64,000 nt of DNA. Source: Pseudoflavonifractor gallinarum (GTDB taxonomy: Bacteria; Bacillota; Clostridia; Oscillospirales; Oscillospiraceae). The position numbers were made by a program, and so were the translations under genes. Below are positions 6,474 to 14,892 of the stretch, in pieces (position 1 is the stretch's first letter; each line of letters begins with the position of its first letter). Location: assembly GCF_014982855.1 (NCBI RefSeq), contig NZ_JADCKF010000004.1:124001-188000 (forward strand), read 5' to 3'. A model generated the notes under the pieces. The model was not told the DNA's origin. It worked only from the letters and a program-made list of their open reading frames with translations, and did not search any database.

Positions 6474-8330
6474 ATGGATTCCAGACAAAAAAAGATGCTC
6501 TGGCGGATCCTCGCCGCCGGAGTGCTGTTTCTCATCGCCCTTTTGATCCCGGCCCAGGGATTGCCCCGCCTTCTGCTCTTTCTGATCCCCTACGGGGTCA
6601 TCGGCTGGGACGTCCTCTGGCGGGCGGTGCGCAACCTGACCCGGGGTCAGATCTTTGACGAGCATTTTCTCATGTCCCTGGCCACAGTGGGCGCCCTGGC
6701 CATCGGAGAATACCCCGAGGCCGTGTTCGTCCTGCTCTTCTACCAGGTGGGAGAGCTCTTCCAGTCCTGCGCGGTGGGGCGGTCCCGCCGGTCCATCGCC
6801 GCGCTGATGGACATTCGCCCGGACGTGGCCCGGGTGGAGCGGAACGGCGCACTGGAGGAGGTGGACCCGGAAGAGGTCTCCTCCGGTGACATTCTTGTCA
6901 TCAAGCCCGGGGAGCGCGTCCCCCTGGACGGGGTCATTCTGGAGGGCTCCTCCGCCCTGGATACCGCCGCCCTCACCGGCGAATCCCTCCCCCGGAGCGT
7001 CTCCCCGGGCGCCGACGTGATCAGCGGGTGCATCAACCTGACCGGACTGCTCCGGGTCCAGGTGACCAAGCCCTTTGAGGAGTCCACCGTGGCCCGCATC
7101 CTGGAGCTGGTGGAGAACGCCTCGGGACGCAAAGCCCGGGCTGAGGCCTTCATCACCAAGTTCGCCCGGTACTACACCCCTGCCGTGGTGGTGGCCGCCG
7201 TCCTGCTGGCCCTGATCCCTCCTCTCTTCTTCCAGGGCGGGTGGGGTGACTGGCTGGGCCGGGCCTGCTCCTTCCTGGTCATCTCCTGCCCCTGCGCCCT
7301 GGTCATCTCGGTCCCCCTGGCCTTTTTCGGCGGCATCGGCGGGGCCTCCCGGGCCGGTATCCTGATCAAGGGCGGCAACTATCTGGAGGCCCTGGCCAAC
7401 ACCGAGACCGTGGTCTTTGACAAGACCGGTACCCTCACCCGAGGCGTGTTCAACGTCACCGCCATCCACCCGGAGCAGGAGCGCGAGGCCGATCTGCTGG
7501 AGCTGGCCGCCCTGGCGGAATCCTGGTCCGACCACCCCATCGCCCACTCCATCCGGGAGGCCTACGGGGCCGAACTGGACACCAGCCGGGTCACCGGCGT
7601 GGAGGAGCGCTCCGGCCGGGGCGTCCAGGTCCAGGTGGACGGCCGGACCGTCTGCGTGGGCAATGACACCCTGATGGAGGAGATCGGCATCGCCTGGCAT
7701 CCCTGCCACCAGGTGGGCACCACCGTCCACGTGGCGGTGGACGGCGTCTATATGGGCCATCTGGTCATCTCGGATCAGGTCAAGGAGGACGCCGCCGATG
7801 CTATCCAGGCCCTCCGCGCCTGCGGCGTGCGCAAGACCGTCATGCTCACGGGAGATGCCCAGGCCGTGGGGGAGGACGTGGCCCGCCGGCTGGGACTGGA
7901 CGAGGTCCACGCCCAGCTTCTCCCGGCCGACAAGGTGGACCGGGTGGAGGACCTGCTCCGCCAGACCTCCCCCAGAGGGGCCCTGGCCTTCGTGGGGGAC
8001 GGCATCAATGACGCCCCCGTCCTCTCCCGGGCCGACATCGGCATCGCCATGGGCGCACTGGGCTCAGACGCCGCCATCGAGGCCGCCGACGTGGTCCTCA
8101 TGGACGACAAGCCCTCCAAGATCGCCCTGGCCATCCGGATCGCCCGCAAGACCCGCTCCATCGTCCGGCAGAATATCGTCTTTGCCCTTGGGGTAAAATT
8201 CCTGGTACTGGGCCTGGGGGCCTTTGGCCTTGCCAACATGTGGGAGGCCGTCTTTGCCGACGTGGGAGTCTCGGTCATCGCCATTCTCAACTCCATGCGT
8301 GCCCTTCACTCCCCCTCCGAGCCCTCCTGA
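6474..8330 (+). CDS. cadA: PIB-2-type heavy-metal (Zn/Cd/Pb) exporting ATPase
   Basis: 618 residues. Motifs in order: actuator LTGESLP, transmembrane CPC at residues 272-274 in CPCALVISVP (the PIB-2 CPC-x4-S-x-P form), phosphorylation site DKTGTLT with Asp316, the SDHP nucleotide-binding motif, MLTGDAQ and GDGINDAP. The last helices carry the Lys and the DVG that PIB-2 pumps use for Zn/Cd. The N-terminal HMA domain is absent, which explains the length below the ~700 of fused pumps; the domain is encoded separately just upstream. It should expel divalent soft metals from the cytoplasm. ACAGGAGG lies 6 bases before ATG. Confidence 0.92.
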   Translation: MDSRQKKMLWRILAAGVLFLIALLIPAQGLPRLLLFLIPYGVIGWDVLWRAVRNLTRGQIFDEHFLMSLATVGALAIGEYPEAVFVLLFYQVGELFQSCAVGRSRRSIAALMDIRPDVARVERNGALEEVDPEEVSSGDILVIKPGERVPLDGVILEGSSALDTAALTGESLPRSVSPGADVISGCINLTGLLRVQVTKPFEESTVARILELVENASGRKARAEAFITKFARYYTPAVVVAAVLLALIPPLFFQGGWGDWLGRACSFLVISCPCALVISVPLAFFGGIGGASRAGILIKGGNYLEALANTETVVFDKTGTLTRGVFNVTAIHPEQEREADLLELAALAESWSDHPIAHSIREAYGAELDTSRVTGVEERSGRGVQVQVDGRTVCVGNDTLMEEIGIAWHPCHQVGTTVHVAVDGVYMGHLVISDQVKEDAADAIQALRACGVRKTVMLTGDAQAVGEDVARRLGLDEVHAQLLPADKVDRVEDLLRQTSPRGALAFVGDGINDAPVLSRADIGIAMGALGSDAAIEAADVVLMDDKPSKIALAIRIARKTRSIVRQNIVFALGVKFLVLGLGAFGLANMWEAVFADVGVSVIAILNSMRALHSPSEPS

Positions 8331-8451
8331 GCGCAAAATCGCCCCTTTCTCCTTGCATCTGGCCTCAGCGGCTGGTATGATGAAAGTAGAAAGAGGAATG
8401 CCCGGTCCCGACCAGCTCAACCCAGGAACTTATGGTAAGGAGGGTGTCAAG

Positions 8452-9270
8452 ATGAAACGATCTGCCGTTCCCATCGCGCTGTCCCTGCTCTTCTCCCTGG
8501 CCGCCTGTACTTCCCCCGGCGTGGAAGAGCCTACCCCCACCCCCTCTCTCCTCCCCAGTCCGTCCGCGTCCGCCCCGCTCATCCTCGACGACGGGAAGGG
8601 GGACCGCCCCACCATGCCGGAGGACCTGCCTCAGGACATGGCCTACCTCTATGACTTCTTCTTCTCCGAGCGGTATGACCGGCAGGTATCGGATGAATTC
8701 TCCCTCACCGGCCGGGAATTGCCCGGGCGGGGCATGTTCCTCCTCTATGAACCCTATGTGAACCAGCTGGAGGGCGCGGTGGAGACCACCGCCGACGGGG
8801 ACGGCATGACCCCCTACCGCCTCCGGCAGTACCGCGCCACGCTGGAGAGCGGCACCCTTCTGGTGGGCACCCACTACTATGAGCCCGACCAGTTGGAGTA
8901 TCTCTCCTACCTCTGGACCGACATCCCCGGGATGAAAACCGTCCGGGAGGTGGCGGTGGGCAGCAGCGAGGCCGACCTGCTCCGGGCCTATCCCGAGCAG
9001 CTCTACTATCTCACCGCCCAGGAGGCCAGCCCCGGCATCTGGTCTCTGGAGCCCGAATCCGACCTCTCCCCCTCCTTTGACTGCGCCTACACCTGGCAGC
9101 CCTATACCCAGGAGAACAACGACTGCCGGGACATCACCTTCTACCTCAAGGACGGCACGGTGACTGCCATCGAGATTTCCTCTCCCTATGAGCTGCGCTA
9201 TGTCTACGGGTACGACCGGGACGCCGGTCTGGAAACGGCAAATGCAAACCGCGCCGCCCTGGACGGCTGA
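8452..9270 (+). CDS. Lipoprotein of unknown function
   Basis: 272 residues starting MKRSAVPIALSLLFSLAACTS, a signal peptide with lipobox LAAC (Cys about residue 19), then a Pro/Thr/Ser-rich linker (EEPTPTPSLLPSPSAS). The mature domain begins about residue 50 and shows no motif I recognise. ATG 8452 follows AAGGAGGG at 7 bases. An independent unit between the metal operon and the cobalamin genes, closed by its own terminator. Confidence 0.8.
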   Translation: MKRSAVPIALSLLFSLAACTSPGVEEPTPTPSLLPSPSASAPLILDDGKGDRPTMPEDLPQDMAYLYDFFFSERYDRQVSDEFSLTGRELPGRGMFLLYEPYVNQLEGAVETTADGDGMTPYRLRQYRATLESGTLLVGTHYYEPDQLEYLSYLWTDIPGMKTVREVAVGSSEADLLRAYPEQLYYLTAQEASPGIWSLEPESDLSPSFDCAYTWQPYTQENNDCRDITFYLKDGTVTAIEISSPYELRYVYGYDRDAGLETANANRAALDG

Positions 9271-9296
9271 GCGCAGAACCCTCCCAAAAGCCCTTC

Positions 9297-9345
9297 GAGC
9301 GGGGCGCTTCCCCTTTTCGGAAGCGCCCCGCTCGTTCTCTTTTTT
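9297..9345 (+). terminator. Terminator after the lipoprotein gene
   Basis: 15-bp stem GAGCGGGGCGCTTCC and complement, 7-base loop, then CTCTTTTTT. Confidence 0.9.
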
Positions 9346-9432
9346 GGACCGGTATCCATTTTTTCTCCCAGGCCTCCCCCCAGTATGCTATAATAGGGTC
9401 TGTTGAACATTAACGGACAGAAGGTGACAAAT

Positions 9433-10131
9433 TTGACGCAAGAAACCATGCTCTACGTGGTGCGCCACGGACAGACCATGTTCAATCTCCTGGACCGGGC
9501 CCAGGGATGGGCCGACTCCCCCCTCACCCCCGCCGGGGAGGAGGCTGCCGCCCAGCTGGGCCTTGGGCTCTCCCGCTCCGGCGTGGTCTTTTCCGCGGCC
9601 TGGTCCAGCGACAGCGGACGGGCCCGGGACACCGGACGCATCCTCCTGGACCATATGGGCCAGCAGGCCCTTCCCCTGCACACCGACCGCCGCCTGCGGG
9701 AGTGGTGCCTGGGCGATATGGAGGGCCTGCCCAACCGGCAGTTTCTCTCCTCCCTCCTGGGGCGGGACGGCCGCCCCATCTCCATTCGGGAGCTCAATGC
9801 CCGGCTCCCCGAGGCGGTGGAGAGCATCCACACCCACCTGGACTCCACCGGTATGAGCGAGTCCTATGATACCCTGCGCGCCCGCCTGTTGGAGGGCCTT
9901 TCCTCCATCGCCCGGGAGACCGCCGGGCAGGGGGGCGGGAATGTGCTGGTGGTCTCCCACGCCCTGTCCATCAAGCTCCTCATCCACCTGCTCTGCCCCG
10001 ATCGTATGGAGGAGGCCGCCATGCTCCACAACGCAAGCGTGTGCCGCTTCCGCTTTGCGGATGACGGCTTTCAGGCCCTGGAGCTCAACGACACCCGCTA
10101 TCTGGACGGCTCCGCCGTCCCCGCCCGGTGA
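9433..10131 (+). CDS. Histidine phosphatase (phosphoglycerate mutase fold), cobalamin cluster
   Basis: About 232 residues. The catalytic RHGQT motif stands near the N-terminus (MLYVVRHGQTMFNLL), with the second phosphate-pocket block VVSHALSIKLL near residue 180. The most likely start is TTG 9433 (AAGGTGA 5 bases upstream); ATG 9448 is an alternative. It overlaps the next gene, cobU, by a GTGA junction, so it is probably coupled to it. Because a second phosphatase closes the same cluster, one of the two is likely the alpha-ribazole-5'-phosphate phosphatase (CobC role) and the other may act on a different phosphate ester. TATAAT at 9389-9394 is a possible -10 box. Confidence 0.8.
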   Translation: MTQETMLYVVRHGQTMFNLLDRAQGWADSPLTPAGEEAAAQLGLGLSRSGVVFSAAWSSDSGRARDTGRILLDHMGQQALPLHTDRRLREWCLGDMEGLPNRQFLSSLLGRDGRPISIRELNARLPEAVESIHTHLDSTGMSESYDTLRARLLEGLSSIARETAGQGGGNVLVVSHALSIKLLIHLLCPDRMEEAAMLHNASVCRFRFADDGFQALELNDTRYLDGSAVPAR

Positions 10132-10673
10132 GCGCCGTGGTGGCCCTCGTGACCGGCGGGAGCGGGAGCGGAAAATCCGCCTGGGCGGAGGGGCTCTCCT
10201 GCACCCTGTGTCCGGGTCCCAAGCGCTACCTCGCCACCATGCGCCCCTTCGGGGAGGAGGCCCAGCGCCGCATCGCCCGGCACCGCGCCATGCGCGCCCA
10301 CAAGGGCTTTGACACGCTGGAGTGCCCCGACGGGCTGGGCGGCCTGCCCATCTCCCCCTCGGATACGGTCCTGCTGGAGGACCTGTCCAATCTGGTGGCC
10401 AACCGGCTCTTTTCTCCCCAGTGTCCGGAGCACTGCGGGGACGTGCTGTGGTCGGAGCTCTCCGCCCTGGCCGACCGCTGTACCCACCTGGTGGTGGTCA
10501 GCAATGAAATCACCTCCGACGGCATCGAATACGATCCCTCCACCCAGGCCTTTCTCGCCCTTCTGGGCGAGCTGGACCGGAAGCTGGCCCGGCGGGCCGA
10601 CCTGGTGGTAGAGGTGGTCTGCGGACTGCCGCTGGTCCTGAAAGGAGAGATCCCATGTTCCACTCCCTCGTGA
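10128..10673 (+). CDS. cobU: Adenosylcobinamide kinase / adenosylcobinamide-phosphate guanylyltransferase
   Basis: 181 residues. Walker A GGSGSGKS at residues 10-17, the RHR...HKGFDTLE block with the His used for guanylylation, the LLEDLSNLVANRLF block and VVVSNEI near residue 125 all match CobU. The protein phosphorylates adenosylcobinamide and then forms adenosyl-GDP-cobinamide. The usual C-terminal SNEVG..(V)P motif is altered (SNEITSDGIEYDP). GTG start 10128 overlaps the preceding stop; the 3' end overlaps cobS by 19 bases. Confidence 0.88.
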   Translation: MSAVVALVTGGSGSGKSAWAEGLSCTLCPGPKRYLATMRPFGEEAQRRIARHRAMRAHKGFDTLECPDGLGGLPISPSDTVLLEDLSNLVANRLFSPQCPEHCGDVLWSELSALADRCTHLVVVSNEITSDGIEYDPSTQAFLALLGELDRKLARRADLVVEVVCGLPLVLKGEIPCSTPS

Positions 10674-11413
10674 TCGCCTTCTCCACCTACTCCCGCCTCC
10701 CCATGCCCCAGGTGGAGTGGAGCGAGAAGAATATGAAATACGCCATCTGCTTCTTCCCCCTCATCGGGGCCGTCATCGGCGCGCTCTTCCTGCTCTGGGT
10801 CTGGCTGTGCGCCCAGCTGGGGCTCAATTCCTTCCTGCGGGCGGCCGGCTGCGTGGTCCTCCCCCTGCTGGCCTCGGGGGGCATCCACATGGACGGCTTC
10901 TGCGACACGGTGGACGCCCTCTCCTCCCACCAGACCCGGGAGCGCAAGCTGGAGATCCTCAAGGACTCCCACACCGGGGCCTTTGCCGTCATCTTCTGCG
11001 GCGTGTGGCTGGTGCTGGATCTGGGCGCCCTGACCCAGCCGGAGGCACTGCGGAGCTTTGGCGTGCTGGCCCTGGGCTTTGTGCTCTCCCGGGCCATGAG
11101 CGGTCTGGCCCTGGCCAATCTGAAGGGGGCACGGCCCTCCGGGATGCTCCAGGCCTTTGCCGACGCCTCCCACAAGAGCGCGGTGACCGCGGTCATGCTG
11201 GTCTTTCTCGTCCTGTCCGTGGCCGGGATGGTCTGGCTCTCCCCGGTGTCCGGGGGCACCGCGGCCCTGGCGGCGGCCCTGTGCCTGCTCCACTACCGCC
11301 GCATGTCCTACCGCCAGTTCGGCGGCATTACGGGAGACCTGGCCGGGTATTTCGTGCAGCTGGCCGAGCTGTCCATGGCCCTGGCCGTCGCCCTCACCTG
11401 GAGGTTTGTATGA
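10655..11413 (+). CDS. cobS: Adenosylcobinamide-GDP ribazoletransferase (cobalamin synthase)
   Basis: 252 residues, an integral membrane enzyme joining adenosyl-GDP-cobinamide to alpha-ribazole (or its phosphate). The diagnostic GGIHMDGFCDTVDAL block around residue 70-85 carries the acidic metal-binding residues, followed by KDSHTGAFAV. Several hydrophobic helices follow, as in CobS. AAAGGAGA stands before ATG 10655. It overlaps genes on both sides (19 bases with cobU; ATGA with the next), indicating tight translational coupling. Confidence 0.92.
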   Translation: MFHSLVIAFSTYSRLPMPQVEWSEKNMKYAICFFPLIGAVIGALFLLWVWLCAQLGLNSFLRAAGCVVLPLLASGGIHMDGFCDTVDALSSHQTRERKLEILKDSHTGAFAVIFCGVWLVLDLGALTQPEALRSFGVLALGFVLSRAMSGLALANLKGARPSGMLQAFADASHKSAVTAVMLVFLVLSVAGMVWLSPVSGGTAALAAALCLLHYRRMSYRQFGGITGDLAGYFVQLAELSMALAVALTWRFV

Positions 11414-11772
11414 AGCTGTATGTCGGCGGCGCCCATCAGGGCAAGGCCGCCTATGTGAAGGAACAGACCGGCCTCTCTCCCCGGCTCTGTACCCCGGAAG
11501 AGGCCCTCTCCGCCCCGGCGGTGGACCAGTTCCACCGCATCTGCCGCACCCTGCTGGAGCGTGAGGAGGATCTGGGGCAATATGTGGACCGTCTGCTGGC
11601 CGAGAATCCGGACGCCGTCATCCTGTGCGACGAGATCGGCCTGGGCGTGGTCCCGCTGGACCCCTTTGAGCGCCGCTGGCGGGAGGAGACCGGCCGGGCC
11701 CTGTGCCGCCTGGCGGCCAGCGCCGAGCGGGTGGAGCGGGTGGTCTGCGGACTGGGATGGAGGCTGAAGTGA
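11410..11772 (+). CDS. Short divergent CobU-like protein
   Basis: 120 residues, about two thirds of a CobU. The N-terminus MKLYVGGAHQGKAAYVKEQTG looks like a degenerate P-loop (GGxxQGK rather than GxxGxGKS). The C-terminal part, ILCDEIGLGVVPLDPFERRWREETGRALCRLAA, is closer to canonical CobU (SNEVG-G-VP...RR-R...GR-NQ-LA) than the same region of the full-length neighbour. It overlaps cobS by 4 bases (ATGA) and is followed one base later by the phosphatase gene. It may supply part of the activity or a regulatory half; related GGAYQGK proteins occur in other Clostridia. Confidence 0.8.
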   Translation: MKLYVGGAHQGKAAYVKEQTGLSPRLCTPEEALSAPAVDQFHRICRTLLEREEDLGQYVDRLLAENPDAVILCDEIGLGVVPLDPFERRWREETGRALCRLAASAERVERVVCGLGWRLK

Positions 11773-11773
11773 T

Positions 11774-12352
11774 ATGACGGAATTTCTCTTCCTGCGCCAC
11801 GGCCGGACGGCCGGCAATCTGAGAAGCAATTATGTGGGCGGGCGGACCGACGAGCCCCTCTGTCCCGCCGGGATCGAGGCCCTGCGCGCTGCCCGGGAGG
11901 CTTGTCCGGAGCGCTTTACTGCCCAGCGCCTCTTCGTCAGCCCCATGCTCCGCTGCCGGGAGACCGCCGCTCTCTGCTTCCCCCACCTCACCCCCACCCC
12001 CGTGGAGGAATTCCGGGAGTGCGACTTCGGCGTCTTTGAGGGGAAGAACTTTCAGGACCTGGAACAGGATCCCCGCTACCGTGCCTGGGTGGAGGGGAAC
12101 TGCGCCGGGCCCATCCCGGAGGGGGAACACCCGGACGCCTTTATGGCCCGGTGCCGCGCCGCCTTCGCCCCCCTGCTGCAACATCCCGCCCCGGGACGCA
12201 CCGCTCTGGTGGTCCACGGCGGCACCATCATGGCCATCCTCTCCGCCTTCGCCCGACCGGAGCGGCCCTATTTCGACTACCATGTCTCCAACGGCGGAGG
12301 CTACCTCTGTACCGAGGAGAACGGCCTTCTCCGTATCGTCGAGCAGTTCTGA
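11774..12352 (+). CDS. Alpha-ribazole phosphatase-like histidine phosphatase
   Basis: 192 residues. RHGRT at residues 8-12 (LFLRHGRTAGNL), FRECDFGVFEG near residue 80, and VVHGGTIMAIL near residue 155 carry the two catalytic His residues and the acid. The GGRTDEPLCPAGIEAL spacing matches CobC of the branched phosphatase family. It ends the cobalamin cluster, starting one base after the preceding stop, and should remove the 5'-phosphate from alpha-ribazole-P or cobalamin-P. Confidence 0.85.
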   Translation: MTEFLFLRHGRTAGNLRSNYVGGRTDEPLCPAGIEALRAAREACPERFTAQRLFVSPMLRCRETAALCFPHLTPTPVEEFRECDFGVFEGKNFQDLEQDPRYRAWVEGNCAGPIPEGEHPDAFMARCRAAFAPLLQHPAPGRTALVVHGGTIMAILSAFARPERPYFDYHVSNGGGYLCTEENGLLRIVEQF

Positions 12353-12368
12353 ATTTCCACAGAGAAAA

Positions 12369-12416
12369 AGCGCCCCCCGGCGCAGCATGTGCTGCGCCGG
12401 GGGGCGCTCTATTTTT
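12369..12416 (+). terminator. Terminator of the cobalamin cluster
   Basis: A 19-bp perfect GC-rich stem (12369-12387 with 12390-12408), then CTATTTTTG. It also separates the convergent gene at 12438. Confidence 0.9.
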
Positions 12417-12437
12417 GCTTCTATGGAAACACCGGGA

Positions 12438-14891
12438 TCAGGCCTTCTCCTCGCAGAGATGGGCGGCGATGCGGGTCAGGAGCTCCACCGAGCCCACATG
12501 GTACCCGCTCACACCGTAGACCGCCTGGCCCTTTCCGTTGCAGGCCACCGCCAGGGGCGGACGGTCCGGATCGCAGGTCAGGTGCCGGGCCACGGTCTCC
12601 AGATCGAAGGCCCAGTCATCTTCCAGCACCCGCAGGCCCGGCCACTTGGCCAGCACACCGGCCAGGGTGCGCTGCTTCAGGCTCTCCTCGCCCCGCAGAA
12701 GGAACACCACGTTCACCGGCAGGGCCTCCAGGGCCTCCTGTCCGGCGGAGAGCTCGTTAAGCACGTGCTCGGTGGGCTCGTTGCCCTCCTCCAGCCAGAA
12801 GAGGAGGGTGGGCCGTCCGTCCGCCGGGATGACCTCAGTGGTCACGGACTCCTCGGTGTACAGGGTGCGCCCGGTCATGAGGGGCAGGTCCTGGCAGCCC
12901 AGCAGATCCTCCAGCGCGAAGGGCCGCAGGCGCAGGTCGGAGCAGGTCTCCTCCCCCGCCCGGACCACCAGCTCCCGCCGGGCGGCAAACTGGTTGCCGT
13001 TGGGCAGGCGCACCGAAGTCATCAGCCGGTACTGTCCCGCGGGGAGCTTTAAGGCATATTCCCCATCGCTCCATCCCTCGTCGGAGAGGGTGAGGAGCTT
13101 CCACCCGCCCGATACCCGGCGGGAGAGGCTCCAGTTCTGACGGTAGAGGGGAGCAGGACCCTCGCTCTGGGTCAGCCGCAGGGTACCCAGGGCCTCCGCA
13201 CGGACGGTGTGGAAGGCCCCGTCCTGCCAGAATTCCGGCATGCCATCTAGGGCACGCAGACGGGCGGGGACACCCAGGGCGCGCAGGATGGCCACATAGA
13301 GGATGCGCAGGCTCCGCCCGTCGCAGCGCATGGCCTGCCACGCCTCCATGGGCGTCCAGACCAGGCCGGTGATCTCTCCGGCGTAGACCTTCTCTACTGC
13401 CGGGTCCATCCGCTCCTCCAGCGCCGTCCAGAGGGCGGCCGGGCAGGCACGGAAGGCCGCCTTCTCCCCCTCGCTCAGGGCCTGGAGCAGCGCGCCCCGC
13501 CAGGGGGTGAGGCACTCGATCTGGATGCGGGGCGAGAGTACATAGGGCCCGTAGAGCTCCCCTGGCATCTCTCCCTGGGGCGGAGCGTTGCGGAGGTGGT
13601 CCTCCAGGATCTCATCGGTGACATCCCGCAGGTCCTTGGCGGTGATGCTGCGGAGCATGGTCTCCCGGCGGGGATCGCCGTCCCGCTCCAGGAAGGCCAG
13701 CAGCACCGGGGCGTTCCCCCGGGCGGCCTTGAGCAGGTCCTCCCACTCGGGTTTTCCCTGGCCGGGATGGTAGTGGGAGGCGATGCGCGCCTCCCGCAGC
13801 TCCGCGCCCCGGACCAGCTCGGCGGCCCGCGCGGCCTTCTGCTCGGCGGTCAGGAGGGCGGGATGGATGGGCTCGTCCTTGGGGGCGTGGACGTCAAACT
13901 CGGCCCAGTCGGTCTCCTCCATGGCGGGGTGGACCAGCTCCAGGACCACGGCACCGTCCACGCAGTCCCCCTCGGCACGCAGGCCGTCCAGGGTGCACAG
14001 CACATGGAGATCGCCAAGGCCCAGCTGGGCCCGGGCCTCTCCCCGCTCGTCCGCGGTCAGGGTGGCGATGGTGTGGAAGCTGGCCTCGTTGAGGACCTGG
14101 AGCTGGAATCGGGCCCCGGCGGCGGGCAGCCCGTCCCGCTCCGCCCGGAAGGTATAGGTCCGGGTGCGGGCATAGCGCTCGGTCTGGTTGTACCAGGTCA
14201 CCGCCCCGTCGGTGCCTAGGGGCGCGCCGTGGAGGTGGGAGCTCCCCGCGCCGAAGAGCCGGGAGTGGACCAGAATGGCCCGGGAGGCGGCGGTGTTGAA
14301 CCAGCCCCGGTCCAGAATGGGCTCGGGCTCGCAGGCGCCCAGGAAGCGCCACTCGCCGTCACACAGGGCTTCCACCCAGGCGTGGTTGTCGTCACAGTGG
14401 GCCCAGCGGGGGGAGTACACCTGCCGGGCGGGGATGCCCACGCTGCGCAGGGTGGAGACCAGGAAGGCAGACTCCTCTCCGCAGCGGCCGCTCCCGCTGC
14501 GGAACACGGTGAGGGGGGAGGCGGTGCGGTCATCCTGGAACTGGTAGGAGGCGTTCTCATGGCACCAGCGGTTGACCTCCAGCACCTTCTCCGCCACGGT
14601 GGGCAGGGGCTCGATCCGGGCGCGGAGGGCGTCGTGGAAGAGGGCGCGGTGGAAGGACAGGTCCTCGTCGTTCACCCGGGGGAAGAGGACATAGTGGTAG
14701 AAGATCTCCTCCTCCAGCGCCCCGCACCAGGCGGTATGGGCACGCAGGTGGAGGGCGTGGTCTACAAATTGCAGGAAGAGGTCAAAGGGATACTGGTCCA
14801 GATCGCTCTCGGGCAGGTGGGTCATCAAAAACTCCATGGCCCGGCGCTGCTCGTCCGTCAGGGCGCACAGCCGTTCATTCCATCGCTCCAT
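12438..14891 (-). CDS. Large transglutaminase-like protein with C-terminal thioredoxin-like domain
   Basis: 817 residues, no signal peptide. The N-terminal third has a transglutaminase/cysteine-protease core: GRCGEES with Cys137, CDDNHAWVEA with His170 and an acidic residue in ACEPEPILDRGWFN (about 188-194). A second, apparently inactive copy is suggested near residues 480-600 (CDGRSLRILYVAILRALGVPARL...GMPEFWQDGAFHTV). The last ~130 residues (PTLLFWLEEGNEPTEHVLNEL...NVVFLLRGEESL...LRVLEDDWAFDLETVA) look thioredoxin-like but lack CxxC. ATG 14891 is chosen for GGGAGGAC 5 bases upstream, inside the aminopeptidase's last codons. Likely an intracellular peptidase or amidase acting on imported peptides. 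Function inferred. Confidence 0.75.
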   Translation of the reverse strand: MERWNERLCALTDEQRRAMEFLMTHLPESDLDQYPFDLFLQFVDHALHLRAHTAWCGALEEEIFYHYVLFPRVNDEDLSFHRALFHDALRARIEPLPTVAEKVLEVNRWCHENASYQFQDDRTASPLTVFRSGSGRCGEESAFLVSTLRSVGIPARQVYSPRWAHCDDNHAWVEALCDGEWRFLGACEPEPILDRGWFNTAASRAILVHSRLFGAGSSHLHGAPLGTDGAVTWYNQTERYARTRTYTFRAERDGLPAAGARFQLQVLNEASFHTIATLTADERGEARAQLGLGDLHVLCTLDGLRAEGDCVDGAVVLELVHPAMEETDWAEFDVHAPKDEPIHPALLTAEQKAARAAELVRGAELREARIASHYHPGQGKPEWEDLLKAARGNAPVLLAFLERDGDPRRETMLRSITAKDLRDVTDEILEDHLRNAPPQGEMPGELYGPYVLSPRIQIECLTPWRGALLQALSEGEKAAFRACPAALWTALEERMDPAVEKVYAGEITGLVWTPMEAWQAMRCDGRSLRILYVAILRALGVPARLRALDGMPEFWQDGAFHTVRAEALGTLRLTQSEGPAPLYRQNWSLSRRVSGGWKLLTLSDEGWSDGEYALKLPAGQYRLMTSVRLPNGNQFAARRELVVRAGEETCSDLRLRPFALEDLLGCQDLPLMTGRTLYTEESVTTEVIPADGRPTLLFWLEEGNEPTEHVLNELSAGQEALEALPVNVVFLLRGEESLKQRTLAGVLAKWPGLRVLEDDWAFDLETVARHLTCDPDRPPLAVACNGKGQAVYGVSGYHVGSVELLTRIAAHLCEEKA

Positions 14892-14892
14892 C

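Noticed and set aside
6468-7910. 480-codon open frame antisense to the metal ATPase
   Set aside because: Low-complexity Gly/His/Asp-rich translation with no motif, fully antisense to cadA.
9271-9432. Cobalamin riboswitch before the cobalamin genes
   Set aside because: The spacer is mostly a terminator plus a short leader and lacks a recognisable B12-box or pseudoknot arms.
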